This document shows positions 9,263-17,971 of a stretch of DNA of 64,000 nucleotides, piece by piece. The stretch is from assembly GCF_000735605.1 (NCBI RefSeq), contig NZ_JPKG01000008.1, forward strand, positions 1-64,000. Reading direction: 5' to 3'. A model generated the notes under the pieces. That model was not told the DNA's origin and did not search any database. It saw only the letters and a program-made list of their open reading frames with translations. Position 1 is the first letter of the stretch. Every line of letters starts with the position of its first letter. The position numbers were made by a program, and so were the translations under genes. This DNA comes from Allobosea sp. LC85. GTDB taxonomy: Bacteria; Pseudomonadota; Alphaproteobacteria; Rhizobiales; Beijerinckiaceae.

Positions 9263-10792
9263 ATGACCATGACGCGATTTGGGTTTGCTTCGTTGGCCGG
9301 TGCGATACTGGCTGCCTCAGTGACGGTCTCGGCCGCACCCGCTCTCGCCGGCAAGGCCGACGACACGCTGAATGTCGCCTTCGCGCTCGAGCCCGAGGCG
9401 CTCGATACCTACAAGATCGCCGGGCGCGAGGGGCTCATCCTCGCACGCCATATCTATGACGGGCTGCTCTACAAGGATCTCGACACGGGCGAGATCAAGC
9501 CCGCACTTGCCACGTCGTGGCGCTTCGTAGACCCCACGACAATGGAGTTCGATCTCCGTGAAGGGGTCGTCTTCCATAACGGTGCGAAGTTCAGCGCCGA
9601 CGACGTCGTCTACACCCTCAACACCGTCCTCGATCCGAATTACGGCACGCGCTTCCGGATTGCGGTCGACTGGATCGAGAAGGTCGAGAAGGTCTCGGAC
9701 CTCAAGGTTCGCATCAAGATGGCGAAGCCGTTTGCCGGTGCCATCGAGATGCTGGCCGATGCCCTGCCGATCTATCCGGCGGCCTATTTCAAGGAAGGCG
9801 GCTCCGCCGGCATGGCTGCCAAGCCGGTTGGCACCGGGCCTTACCGGCTCGTCGAGATGACGCCGGGCATCCGTTACGCCTTCGAGCGCTTCGACGGCCA
9901 CTATGCCGGAAGTCCCAAAGGCAAGCCGGCAATCGGCAAGCTCGTCGTGCGGACGATCCCGGAGCTGAACACCCAGTTCGCCGAGCTGCTTGCCGGCAAG
10001 CTCGACTGGACCTGGCGGATTCCGCCCGACCAGGCGAGCCGCCTCGCCAGCCGTATCCAGGTCGTCAGCGGCCCGATCATGCGTATCGCCTATGTCGGCT
10101 TTGCCGTCACGGGCAAGGGCAAGGACTACCCGACCAAGAACGTCCTCGTCCGCCGCGCGATCAACCACGCGGTCAATCGCGAGGCGATCGTCAAGGCCTT
10201 CGCGGGCGGCGCATCGCAGGTCCTGAACGCTGCCTGCAATCCCAAGCAGTTCGGCTGCGCGCAGGACGTCGTGCGCTATGATTACGCGCCCGAGAAGGCC
10301 AAGGCGCTCCTCACTGAGGCCGGCTTCTCCGGCGGGCTCGACATCGAGATGGTCTTCGCTGCCATGCCCCGCCCGGTGGCCGAGGCCATCGCGGCCGATC
10401 TCGCCAAGGTCGGCATCCGGGTGACGCTGAACGAACAGCAATATGCGGCTGGCGTGCAGAAATGGCGCGCGGGTGAACTGCCGGCCTTCTTCACCAATTG
10501 GGGCAGCTACGGCACGGGCGACGTCGCGTTCATCATCTCGAACTTCTTCGGCGGTGGCGCCGACGACCTGGTCCAGGACAAGGAGGTGATCGAGCTGGTG
10601 GCCACAGCCGACAGCGCCCAGGACCGCGCCCTGAGGCAGGAGAACTATGCGAAGGCGCTGAAGAAGATCGCCGAGCAGGCCTATTGGCTGCCGATGTACG
10701 ATTTCAACATCAACTACGGCCTGTCGCCTGCGCTCGTCTTCAAGCCGCATCCGGACGAGTTCGCTCGCTGGTGGTTGGCAAGCTGGAAGTAG
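9263..10792 (+). CDS. ABC transporter substrate-binding protein, family 5
   Basis: 509 residues with a Sec signal peptide (MTMTRFGFASLAGAILAASVTVSAAPALAG, cleavage near 29). GGGGAAC-type ribosome site (AGAGGGGAAC) lies just upstream. It has the family-5 layout: LNVAFALEPEALDTYKI at the mature N-terminus, the signature about FHNGAKFSADDVVYTL (near 97-112), and a C-terminal PMYDFNINYG block. Such periplasmic proteins deliver peptides, nickel, or opines to inner-membrane permeases. Two permease genes follow, separated by a palindromic element that begins right after this stop codon. Ligand unknown; GGT and amidohydrolase neighbours suggest a gamma-glutamyl or N-acyl/carbamoyl compound (inference). 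Confidence 0.92.
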   Translation: MTMTRFGFASLAGAILAASVTVSAAPALAGKADDTLNVAFALEPEALDTYKIAGREGLILARHIYDGLLYKDLDTGEIKPALATSWRFVDPTTMEFDLREGVVFHNGAKFSADDVVYTLNTVLDPNYGTRFRIAVDWIEKVEKVSDLKVRIKMAKPFAGAIEMLADALPIYPAAYFKEGGSAGMAAKPVGTGPYRLVEMTPGIRYAFERFDGHYAGSPKGKPAIGKLVVRTIPELNTQFAELLAGKLDWTWRIPPDQASRLASRIQVVSGPIMRIAYVGFAVTGKGKDYPTKNVLVRRAINHAVNREAIVKAFAGGASQVLNAACNPKQFGCAQDVVRYDYAPEKAKALLTEAGFSGGLDIEMVFAAMPRPVAEAIAADLAKVGIRVTLNEQQYAAGVQKWRAGELPAFFTNWGSYGTGDVAFIISNFFGGGADDLVQDKEVIELVATADSAQDRALRQENYAKALKKIAEQAYWLPMYDFNINYGLSPALVFKPHPDEFARWWLASWK

Positions 10793-10893
10793 AGCATCGG
10801 ACCGAAAAGTGGAATCCGGTTTTCGGAAAAATCCGATGCTCAAACAAAGAGATAGATCGCCATCCTGCGTCCGAACGGACGCACGGCGATCTA
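10793..10893 (+). repeat. dispersed palindromic element, long form (copy 1)
   Basis: Two hairpins joined by a CAAACAAAGAGA linker. Hairpin A (10794-10840) has stem GCATCGGACCGAAAA against TTTTCGG..TCCGATGC. Hairpin B (10853-10893) pairs TAGATCGCC and GCGTCCG with CGGACGC and GGCGATCTA. The element starts one base after the TAG of the binding-protein gene and lies between it and the permease gene, a position where REP-like elements elsewhere protect the upstream mRNA and lower downstream expression. A near-identical long copy is at 54572-54673. Confidence 0.9.
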
Positions 10894-10972
10894 GCGCCCG
10901 CAGACTCCCGCCGGGCAAGCGGCTGCTCAGGGCAGCCCTTGCACGAGCGGGAGCCATAGGAGCACGCAAGTC

Positions 10973-11890
10973 ATGCTGCCCTTTCTCACGCGCCGCCTGA
11001 TCGTCGCCGCGCTCGTCGCCCTGGCCGTATCGGCTGTCAGCTTCGGGCTGATGTTCGTCGCCGGCGATCCGGCCGTGGTGCTCGCGGGCCAGGCAGGCAG
11101 GGCCCAGGATGTCGAGATCATCCGGCAGGCTTATGGGCTTGATCGCCCAATGCCGCTCCAGTTCTTCAGCTGGATCGGCAAGGCGCTGACCGGAGATTTC
11201 GGGACAAGCCTTTACTTCAACCTGCCGGTGGGGGCGATCATCGCCGAGCGACTTCCGGTGACGCTCATTCTCGGGAGCGCCGCCTTCCTGCTGGCGCTGC
11301 TCGTCTCCGTGCCGCTCGGCATCCTCGCCTCGATTCGGCCGGGAAGTGCTCTCGACCGGGCGGCCCTGATGCTCGCCGTATTCGGGCAGGCGATCCCCAG
11401 CTTCTGGCTGGGGCTGATCCTGATCGTCGTCTTCGGCGTCTGGTGGAGCCTCGTCCCGATTTCCGGAACGGAGACCTGGCAGGGCTATATCCTGCCGGTC
11501 ATCGTGCTGAGCTATTACGCCATGCCCGCCCTGATGCGAATGACGCGGGCCGGCATGATTGACGTTCTGGGGGCCGATTACATCCGCACGGCGCAGGCCA
11601 AGGGCCTGCCACGGATCAGAATTCTGCTGATCCACGCCTTGCGCAACGCAATCCTGCCGCTGGTTTCGCTGGCAGCCGTGCAATTCGGCATGATGCTCTC
11701 AGGCTCGATCGTCATCGAGAGTGTCTTTGCGATCAACGGCATGGGCCGGCTGGCGTGGGAGTCGCTGCTGCGCAGCGATTTGCCCGTCGTGCAGGCGATC
11801 ATCCTGATCCTGTCGCTGATCTACGTCACGCTGACCACGATTGCCGACCTCATCAACGCCTGGCTCGACCCCCGATTGCGGAGCGCCTGA
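10973..11890 (+). CDS. ABC transporter permease, DppB type
   Basis: 305 residues, six predicted membrane helices beginning in LIVAALVALAVSAVSFGLMF, with the LDRPMPLQFF and PSFWLGLILIVVFG blocks of DppB/OppB permeases and an EAA-type cytoplasmic loop (about ADYIRTAQAKGLPR) for ATPase docking. The stop TGA shares its last base with the ATG of the next permease (TGATG), indicating translational coupling. It belongs with the upstream binding protein. No ATPase gene occurs in this cluster, so the ATPases must come from elsewhere. Confidence 0.92.
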   Translation: MLPFLTRRLIVAALVALAVSAVSFGLMFVAGDPAVVLAGQAGRAQDVEIIRQAYGLDRPMPLQFFSWIGKALTGDFGTSLYFNLPVGAIIAERLPVTLILGSAAFLLALLVSVPLGILASIRPGSALDRAALMLAVFGQAIPSFWLGLILIVVFGVWWSLVPISGTETWQGYILPVIVLSYYAMPALMRMTRAGMIDVLGADYIRTAQAKGLPRIRILLIHALRNAILPLVSLAAVQFGMMLSGSIVIESVFAINGMGRLAWESLLRSDLPVVQAIILILSLIYVTLTTIADLINAWLDPRLRSA

Positions 11891-12771
11891 TGACAATGCT
11901 CGACCTCGACGGCCGCCTGTTGCAGAGGCGCCGGCTCTGGCGGCGCATCAACGCCAGCGTCGGTATCCGCCTGGGCGGGGTTCTGCTGGCTCTGATCTTC
12001 TTCATCGCGCTGTTTGCGCCGCTCCTGTCCCCGCATGACCCGATTGCCCAGGACCTGACGCGCCGGCTGCTCCCCCCCTTCTGGCATGCGAGCGCCGATC
12101 TCGCGCATCCGCTCGGCACGGATCATCTCGGCCGCGACTATCTCGCGCGTCTTCTCCATGGATCACAGGTCTCGCTCGGCATCGGGATCGGCGTCACGCT
12201 GCTGGCAGGCGCCATCGGGACGATGCTCGGCCTGATGGCCGGCTATTTCGGCGGCCGGGTCGACATGCTGATCAGCTTCGTCATCACGACGCGGCTCTCA
12301 CTGCCGATCGTGCTTGTCGCGCTCGCTGCCGTTGCGCTGGGCGGAGCCTCGCTGAGGACGCTCGCCATCGTGCTCAGCCTGCTGCTCTGGGACCGGTTCG
12401 CAGTGGTCGTACGCTCGGCGACGCAAGGGCTGCGCAACCGCGAATTCGTCCAGGCCGCGGTATCGTTCGGTGCCTCGCACCTTCGCATCATGCTGTGTAG
12501 CCTGCTGCCGAATCTGCGCAACATCCTGATCGTCGTGGCGACGCTGGAGGTCGCCAACGTCATCCTGCTCGAGGCAGCGCTGTCCTTCCTCGGCCTGGGC
12601 GCGCGGCCACCGACCCCGTCCTGGGGTTTGATGATCGCGGAGGGCCGCGAGCATATCCTGTTCGATCCGTGGCTCATTGCCCTGCCGGGCGCCGCGCTCT
12701 GCCTGCTGATCCTGGCGGTGAACCTCCTCGGCGACGGTGTGCGCGATGCTCTCGATGCCAAGGCTTCCTGA
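11890..12771 (+). CDS. ABC transporter permease, DppC type
   Basis: 293 residues from ATG 11890, which overlaps the preceding TGA by one base. The N-terminus has the DppC signature HPLGTDHLGRDYLARLLHGSQVSLGIG after the first membrane helix. Further helices and the EAA loop (QAAVSFGASHLRIM) precede the C-terminal LSFLGLGARPPTPSWGLM block. It pairs with the preceding permease to form the inner-membrane channel. An ATG six bases further in is an alternative start. Confidence 0.92.
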   Translation: MTMLDLDGRLLQRRRLWRRINASVGIRLGGVLLALIFFIALFAPLLSPHDPIAQDLTRRLLPPFWHASADLAHPLGTDHLGRDYLARLLHGSQVSLGIGIGVTLLAGAIGTMLGLMAGYFGGRVDMLISFVITTRLSLPIVLVALAAVALGGASLRTLAIVLSLLLWDRFAVVVRSATQGLRNREFVQAAVSFGASHLRIMLCSLLPNLRNILIVVATLEVANVILLEAALSFLGLGARPPTPSWGLMIAEGREHILFDPWLIALPGAALCLLILAVNLLGDGVRDALDAKAS

Positions 12772-12993
12772 CCGCTACCGGGCTCGCCGGGCGGCCGGGC
12801 GCTCATACGGCCTGATGCGTGGCATGACTCGTGCTTCGACGTCATGAGCCCAACCGACCGTCCCTCGACGACCGATAGGTTGCGACAAAGATTGACGAAT
12901 GGCGCAAGCTGCGTTGCCATTCCGTTTCGAGGTGCGAGTCCCGAGGATGAACCTCAGGGTGCTGCTGTCGGCAGGAGGCCCCGGAGACCGCTG

Positions 12994-13977
12994 TTGAACA
13001 CCACGCGCCCCAAGCTCCACCACCTGAACTGGAACCTGCTCCATACCTTCCTGGTGATTGCCGAAGAGCGCAGCATCACGCGAGCGGCGGACCGGCTGCT
13101 GGTGCGCCAGCCTTCGGTCAGTGCGGCCCTGCAGCGTCTGGAAGAGACGTTGGGCAGCCAGCTCGTGCAACGCGACAGCCGACGATTCGTCCTGACCAAG
13201 CGTGGCGAACTGCTCTACAAGGAATGCGCCGAGATCTACCGCAGCGTCGCCCGGATCGGTGAGAAGCTGTCGGAGGCACATGACGAGCTGACAGGGCTCG
13301 TCCGTATCCAGGTCGTCACTCATGTCGTCCTGCCGGCGTTCGACCGGGCTTTGACCAGCCTCAGCCGCCGGCACCCGGGTGTCACGGTCCGGATCGATGT
13401 CGCGACCAGCCAGGATATCGTCCGCTCGGTCTCGCAGAAACTCAGCCCGTTCGGCCTCTGCCTGCTCCCGAATCCGCTGGCCGGCCTGACCTGCCGGCTG
13501 CTCTTGCGGGAAGAGTTCGGCATCCTGTGCGGACGCGATCATGAGCTCTATGGCCGCTCCGATGTCGGCCTGGATGAACTGAAGGACGAGGCCTTCATCG
13601 CGCTGGCTTGCGGCCAGGACGGTGCCCTCGAGCCGATGGTCTCGCTGCGCGAGGGAGCTGGCCTCGGCCGCCGAACCGTCGCCTCCAGCCCGAACCTGGA
13701 AGAGGTGGCGCGCTTGATCGCTGCCGGCCTGGGCATCGGCATTCTGCCCTTGGCCTCCGTCTCGGATGCCGTTGAGGCGGGCACGCTGTGGAACCTGTCA
13801 TCGGCGGGCAACGGGCTTGGTGCCGATCTGTATTTCGTGACCAGCCCCACCATGGCGATGAGCGCTGCCGAAACGGCGTTCCTGCAGCTGTTCGAGTCCG
13901 AGCTGGCAAGTGAAGAACTGGGCGATGACCCCGCCGCCGAAGGCGGCGTGCCCGATATGCTTGACCTTCCCCTTTAA
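12994..13977 (+). CDS. LysR-family transcriptional regulator
   Basis: 327 residues from TTG 12994, chosen because GGAG lies eight bases upstream and the N-terminus then begins about 12 residues before the HTH, as usual for the family. The HTH covers LLHTFLVIAEERSITRAADRLLVRQPSVSAALQRLEETLG. An effector-binding domain follows with typical signatures (VRIDVATSQDIVRSVSQ, LIAAGLGIGILPLASV). The acidic tail (SEEL..DDPAAEGG) is unusual. Located immediately downstream of the permeases and before the convergent amidohydrolase, it is the likely regulator of this block (inference). Confidence 0.88.
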   Translation: MNTTRPKLHHLNWNLLHTFLVIAEERSITRAADRLLVRQPSVSAALQRLEETLGSQLVQRDSRRFVLTKRGELLYKECAEIYRSVARIGEKLSEAHDELTGLVRIQVVTHVVLPAFDRALTSLSRRHPGVTVRIDVATSQDIVRSVSQKLSPFGLCLLPNPLAGLTCRLLLREEFGILCGRDHELYGRSDVGLDELKDEAFIALACGQDGALEPMVSLREGAGLGRRTVASSPNLEEVARLIAAGLGIGILPLASVSDAVEAGTLWNLSSAGNGLGADLYFVTSPTMAMSAAETAFLQLFESELASEELGDDPAAEGGVPDMLDLPL

Positions 13978-13978
13978 T

Positions 13979-14023
13979 GCATCGGCCCGAAAAGTGGATT
14001 GCGGTTTTCGGGAAAGCCGATGC
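13979..14023 (+). repeat. dispersed palindromic element, short form (copy 2)
   Basis: Hairpin with stem GCATCGGCCCGAAAA against TTTTCGG(gaaa)GCCGATGC and the tail CAAACACTGGAGGTAGATC. It starts one base after the TAA of the LysR gene, and its tail ends at the stop codon (TAG, 14046-14044) of the convergent amidohydrolase. The element thus fills the whole 66-base gap between two stop codons. It could end transcription from both sides. Confidence 0.9.
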
Positions 14024-14043
14024 AAACACTGGAGGTAGATCAT

Positions 14044-15285
14044 CTAGCGGTCCGCCCGGGCCAGGACGCTCTGCAAGAGGACGTTCAGCCCAGGCTCGAG
14101 ATCGTCCCTGGTGCAGAGCTCCAGGTTGTTGTGCGTGATGCCGTTTCTGCACGGAGCGAAGATCATTGCAGCCGGCGCGTGGCGCGCCACGAAATAGGCG
14201 TCATGCCCGGCCTGGCTGTGGATGTCCTTCGTCCGGTAGCCGAAGGCGAGTGAATTGGCGCGTATCTCGTCGACCAGATCCGCCGCGAAGATGTCGCCGC
14301 CCCAGTTCCAGCTGTCGAGAATCTCGGCCGTGCAGCCGGCGCGAGCCGCCGACTCGCCAATCGCCCGGCGCATGCGCTCCGCCATGACGGCTGCGGTCTC
14401 CCCGTCGGGATGGCGGACGTCGCAAACGGCCTGTGCCCAGTCGGATAAGATGCCGGGCTTGTTGGGCCAGGCGACAAGTCGCGCCGCCGTGGCCTTGCCG
14501 CCGCTTCCGGCATATTGCCAGCCCAGATCGTCGACGGCGACCAGCAGCCTGGCCCCCGCCACCAGGGCGTTCTTGCGTCGCTCCATCGGCCAAGGGCCGG
14601 TATGGGCCGTTTCCCCGCGGAACTCGACCAACATGCCGGTCGACGGATAGCCGCCAGTCACGACACCAACCTGCATGCCCTCCCGGTCGAGATGCGGACC
14701 CTGCTCGATATGAAACTCGAAGTAAGCATCGAAGGCGTGCGGGGTCGGCTCCATCTCCCCGCGATAGCCGATGCGCGCCAATTCCTCGCCGATCGACTTG
14801 CCGTCGTCATCCATGCGTCCCCTTGCCCAGTCGAGCGGATAGGCGCCGACGAAACAGCCGGAGCCGACCATCGGCGGCGAGAAGCGCCCGCCTTCCTCGT
14901 TGGTCCAATTGACGACCTCGATGGGCCGGCGCGTCCGATGGCCGATCGCGTCGAGGCTGCGGCAGATCTCAAGCCCAGCCAGTACGCCGGCGATGCCGTC
15001 GAAGCGGCCGCCATTGATCTGCGTATCGAGATGGCTGCCGATGACCACGGGAGGCAGGCCATTATCTGTTCCAGCCCGGCGGGCAAAGATATTGCCGATT
15101 CCATCGATCCGCAGGCTGAGGCCTCCGTCACGGCACCAGCTGGCGAACTCGTCACGCATCTGCTTGTCCGCATCGGACAGAGCCAGCCGCGAGAGCCCGC
15201 CCGGCCGACCCGGGCCGATCTCGGCCGAGCGCTCGATCGTGGCCCAGAAGCGTTCGATGTCGATCCGGGTATCCGCAGGGACCAT
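14044..15285 (-). CDS. M20-family amidohydrolase (allantoate / N-carbamoyl-L-amino acid hydrolase type)
   Basis: 413 residues from ATG 15285 (MVPADTRIDIERF), with AGGAAAG upstream; 24 codons further upstream in frame are less likely. Metal ligands of the family are in place: GSHLDTQINGGRFDG (His, Asp), NWTNEEGGRF (Glu-Glu), EFHIEQGPHLD (His), and HSQAGHDA (His). A dimerisation lid sits between them. Such cytosolic zinc enzymes hydrolyse allantoate, ureidoglycolate-like compounds or N-carbamoyl amino acids, releasing ammonia and carbon dioxide. Next to a peptide-type importer it suggests use of an amide or ureido nitrogen source. Exact substrate not decided. Confidence 0.88.
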   Translation of the reverse strand: MVPADTRIDIERFWATIERSAEIGPGRPGGLSRLALSDADKQMRDEFASWCRDGGLSLRIDGIGNIFARRAGTDNGLPPVVIGSHLDTQINGGRFDGIAGVLAGLEICRSLDAIGHRTRRPIEVVNWTNEEGGRFSPPMVGSGCFVGAYPLDWARGRMDDDGKSIGEELARIGYRGEMEPTPHAFDAYFEFHIEQGPHLDREGMQVGVVTGGYPSTGMLVEFRGETAHTGPWPMERRKNALVAGARLLVAVDDLGWQYAGSGGKATAARLVAWPNKPGILSDWAQAVCDVRHPDGETAAVMAERMRRAIGESAARAGCTAEILDSWNWGGDIFAADLVDEIRANSLAFGYRTKDIHSQAGHDAYFVARHAPAAMIFAPCRNGITHNNLELCTRDDLEPGLNVLLQSVLARADR

Positions 15286-15716
15286 TGGTATCTTACTTTC
15301 CTGACGCAGGCGGGCGATATCCCGGCCTCGAACGGGGCAAAGCCCCGGGGGAGGCATTTGCCTTTGAATGCAGCGACGATTGTTCGGGGTCGCTCGCCAA
15401 GCGGCAAATAGATATTCGCTATGCTAGGCATCAACGCGCCGGCCCAAGGGGCCTTTCGCAGCCCTGCGGATCAACGGACGCTCTGCGCGCGCTACGGCGC
15501 CTGGCCTTGTCATCACGCTCCGGCTTCCATGGTTCATCGCCACGTCATCTGCTTCGACGTTGAGCCGGAAATGGCGGAAAGCCTCAGCGGACGGATCGGC
15601 GGGTCCGCAATCCAGCGCCTCCGGCCGCCAGCGACCCGCCCAAGAGCGGAGATAGGGTTTGGAGCGCGAGCAGGCGTGATCACCACGGCTCACCGCGTCT
15701 GCGCCTGTTCTTCGTC
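15286..15716 (-). other. 430-base stretch without a gene
   Basis: Upstream of the amidohydrolase and ending at a palindromic element. Several short frames exist on both strands but none resembles a protein family I know. It should contain the promoter of the amidohydrolase gene. Confidence 0.5.
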
Positions 15717-15815
15717 TAGACCATCGGACCGGAAATCGTATCCGGTCCGATGGTCTAACCTTTTGTGTTTGCATCGGCTTTCCCGAAAACCGCAATCCAC
15801 TTTTCGGGCCGATGC
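15717..15815 (-). repeat. dispersed palindromic element, two-hairpin form (copy 3)
   Basis: On the minus strand the element begins one base after the TAA of the peroxiredoxin gene. Hairpin A is at 15771-15815 (same stem as copy 2). The linker CAAACACAAAAGG follows. Hairpin B at 15717-15757 is a perfect 17-bp inverted repeat with arms TAGACCATCGGACCGGA and a 7-base loop. Hairpin B differs in sequence from that of copy 1 but occupies the same place and begins with the same TAGA. Confidence 0.9.
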
Positions 15816-15816
15816 T

Positions 15817-16497
15817 TTAGTGAGCCTGCGTGCCCCCCGGTTCGGACGCAAAGAGGGCTCGCGCTGCAGCGAGGATTTCGGCCGTCGAGGGGAATTTTCC
15901 GATCCCCGCGAGCCCTTCTGCTGCGCATTCGATGTTCGCCCAGCGGATGATCCCATGCGGATCGATCAGGAATTGGCCCTTGAGCTGGGGCCATTGCCGC
16001 TCCATGTCGGCGCGGTCGGTCGGGGTCTCCCTGTGGCCGTCGAGCCTGGTCAGCAGGTCGGCCGCCTCCTTGATCGGCAGGGGCTGCGGGAACTCATCAT
16101 TCGGATTGATCCGGAGCGTCGCAAAGGCCTGCAGCAGTTCCGGGGTCGCGGGCGGCTTCGGCACACCATAGGCGCGATGGGTCGAGAGCTCCGGATCGAC
16201 CGCCAGGCGCAGGTTGCTCGGGCGAAACCTGAAGTAGAGCTGCGCATTCTCCAGCGGCGTTGCCACAATCCCGAGCGTTTCCACGCCGATGGCCTTGAGC
16301 TCACGATCGGTCGCCGCCATGTGCGCGATCGCCCGCCGGCAGAACGGGCACCACAGCCCCACGAACAGCGCAAGGAACACCGAGCGCCTGTCGCGGTAAT
16401 CGGAGAGTGACGCGATCCCGCTACCATCGACCGTGGGGAGCACGAAATCAGGCGCCAGTTCGCCTGGCGAGACCGGGGGCCGTAATCCATTTGCCAT
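15817..16497 (-). CDS. peroxiredoxin-like (AhpC/TSA) thioredoxin-fold protein
   Basis: 226 residues, start ATG 16497 with GGAG nine bases upstream. The N-terminus PGELAPDFVLPTVDG and the redox motif GLWCPFCRR (Cys about residue 50 and 53) place it in the thioredoxin-like AhpC/TSA group; CPFC is a two-cysteine motif rather than the usual PxxxTxxC of 2-Cys peroxiredoxins. FLIDPHGIIRWANIE near 180 is the typical C-terminal strand. Likely a cytosolic thiol peroxidase or disulfide reductase. A palindromic element starts directly after its stop codon. Confidence 0.8.
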   Translation of the reverse strand: MANGLRPPVSPGELAPDFVLPTVDGSGIASLSDYRDRRSVFLALFVGLWCPFCRRAIAHMAATDRELKAIGVETLGIVATPLENAQLYFRFRPSNLRLAVDPELSTHRAYGVPKPPATPELLQAFATLRINPNDEFPQPLPIKEAADLLTRLDGHRETPTDRADMERQWPQLKGQFLIDPHGIIRWANIECAAEGLAGIGKFPSTAEILAAARALFASEPGGTQAH

Positions 16498-16719
16498 ACG
16501 AAGCGTCTCCGCCTGAGGAACTGGACCAAGTGAGAACCGGCAAGATCATAACACCGTCCGGCCGAGGCCAGCGCGAGCAAACCTCTTCCGAACCGGCCAA
16601 ATGACCTGACGAAGTATAGCGCTGCGAGAGCCTGGTTCCCACCCTCGCGATGCAGCGCAGCGGGATTCCGGAAACAAGAACCGACGCGCCGAGGCCGGCT
16701 CCCGGCCCGCTTCGCCCAC

Positions 16720-17625
16720 TCACTGCAAGTGCGGCTTCTTCAGGAAGCTGGCCCGGTCGGCCGATCTGATGCGGAGCCATGTCTCGCGGCCATCGCGGAC
16801 GACCCTGATCGGGACCTCCGCGCCTGCTGGGCCGCTCGCCCAGAGCTTCCGGTAGAAATCGGCCAGGCCATCGATTTCGCCATCGCGAACATCCGAGATG
16901 ATGTCGCCGGGGCGCAGGCCCGCCTGGGCTGCCGGCCCGCCCTCAGTCACGCTCATCACCACGACCTCGCCGTTGCTCTCGGCCGAGAACGCACCGAGCC
17001 AAGGGCGTGGCGGCTTGTCCACCCGGCCGCGGGCGAGCAGATCGTCGAGGATCGGCGGGAGCAGATCGATCGGCACGGCCATGTTGACGTCAAAGATCTC
17101 GCCGGCCCGGCCCATCCGCAGATGCAGCGAGCCGATGCCCAGAAGCTTTCCATCCGGTCCGATCAGCGCCGCGCCTCCCCAGGACGGGTGCGCCGGCGCG
17201 GTAAAAATGGCTTCGTCGAGCAGATATTCCCAGTAGCCGGCGAATTCCTGCTTGGCCACGATGCTGGCCTGTACGACTTGCCCGATGCCGTCTGCAAGCA
17301 CGACGTCCTGGCCGATTGCGGCATCAGTGGCGGCGCCGAACGCGACGGCAGGCAGATCGAGCCGTTCAAGCGCCTGCACCAGGCCAAAGCCGGTCTCCTG
17401 GTCATAGGCCAGCGCATGCGCGGGAACCACGCGTCCGGTCCGGGTCGTCAGCCAGACGTCCTCGGCCTCGGTAATGAGGTAGCCGATGGTGAGCACCAGC
17501 CCGTTGTCGCGAATGACCACGCCGCTGCCCTCCCTCCTTGTGCCCAGCGCGGAGGCCGTGAAGGCATCGGCGGGAATGGACGACCGAACGCCCACGATGG
17601 AGTGCAAGATCGGGCCGATTCTCAT
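16720..17625 (-). CDS. HtrA-like pseudoprotease with PDZ domain (catalytic triad lost)
   Basis: 301 residues. A trypsin-like domain of S1C/DegP type (about 10-205) is followed by a PDZ domain (about 212-295, with GGPAAQAGLRPGDIISDVRDGEI). Aligned by eye with DegP, all three catalytic residues are replaced. The His motif TNAHV reads TIGYL (Tyr49). The Asp motif DxxSDIAL reads DQETGFGL (Gly79). The Ser motif GNSGG reads PSWGG (Trp149). No signal peptide or membrane anchor is visible, unlike periplasmic DegP. It is likely a non-proteolytic peptide-binding or scaffold protein. The reading frame is intact, so it appears maintained rather than decaying. Confidence 0.85.
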   Translation of the reverse strand: MRIGPILHSIVGVRSSIPADAFTASALGTRREGSGVVIRDNGLVLTIGYLITEAEDVWLTTRTGRVVPAHALAYDQETGFGLVQALERLDLPAVAFGAATDAAIGQDVVLADGIGQVVQASIVAKQEFAGYWEYLLDEAIFTAPAHPSWGGAALIGPDGKLLGIGSLHLRMGRAGEIFDVNMAVPIDLLPPILDDLLARGRVDKPPRPWLGAFSAESNGEVVVMSVTEGGPAAQAGLRPGDIISDVRDGEIDGLADFYRKLWASGPAGAEVPIRVVRDGRETWLRIRSADRASFLKKPHLQ

Positions 17626-17971
17626 CGTTCCATCCCGAATGGAGGCCGAACCAAAGCGAGACGCGCCGACCGACCGAGATTGGCTGCGTCTATTGGAAGG
17701 TATGAACCGGCCCGGTCAACGCAAGGCCCCAGCGACGATCGAGCGCCGACCTGACTGAATGCGATCGGCACAGGAGTGCCGGCTCGGCCGCCCGGGCCTT
17801 CCCGTCCAGGTTGTATACTCCTGGATTGTGGAGCACCAATGGAGGCAACGACAGATCGGACAACCTCTCCCGACAAAGCTCGACATGCTCGCAAAAAGGG
17901 CGGGACAGGCCCCCTCATTGAGGGGGCGAACCAGAACCCATTCCTCAAGAAGCAGCTCCAAGGCACTCACC
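17626..17971 (+). other. intergenic stretch with a strong hairpin
   Basis: About 345 bases without a recognised gene. At 17909-17927 there is a perfect 8-bp hairpin, GCCCCCTC-att-GAGGGGGC, about 45 bases before the VOC gene. No T-run follows, so a rho-independent terminator is not indicated. It could be an operator or a leader structure. Confidence 0.5.

Noticed and set aside
9317..11683. 788-codon minus-strand frame
   Set aside because: Runs antisense to the binding protein, repeat and permease genes, crosses the palindromic element, and has only shadow composition.
17909..17927. Hairpin considered as rho-independent terminator
   Set aside because: No T-run follows and it lies upstream of, not after, a gene.
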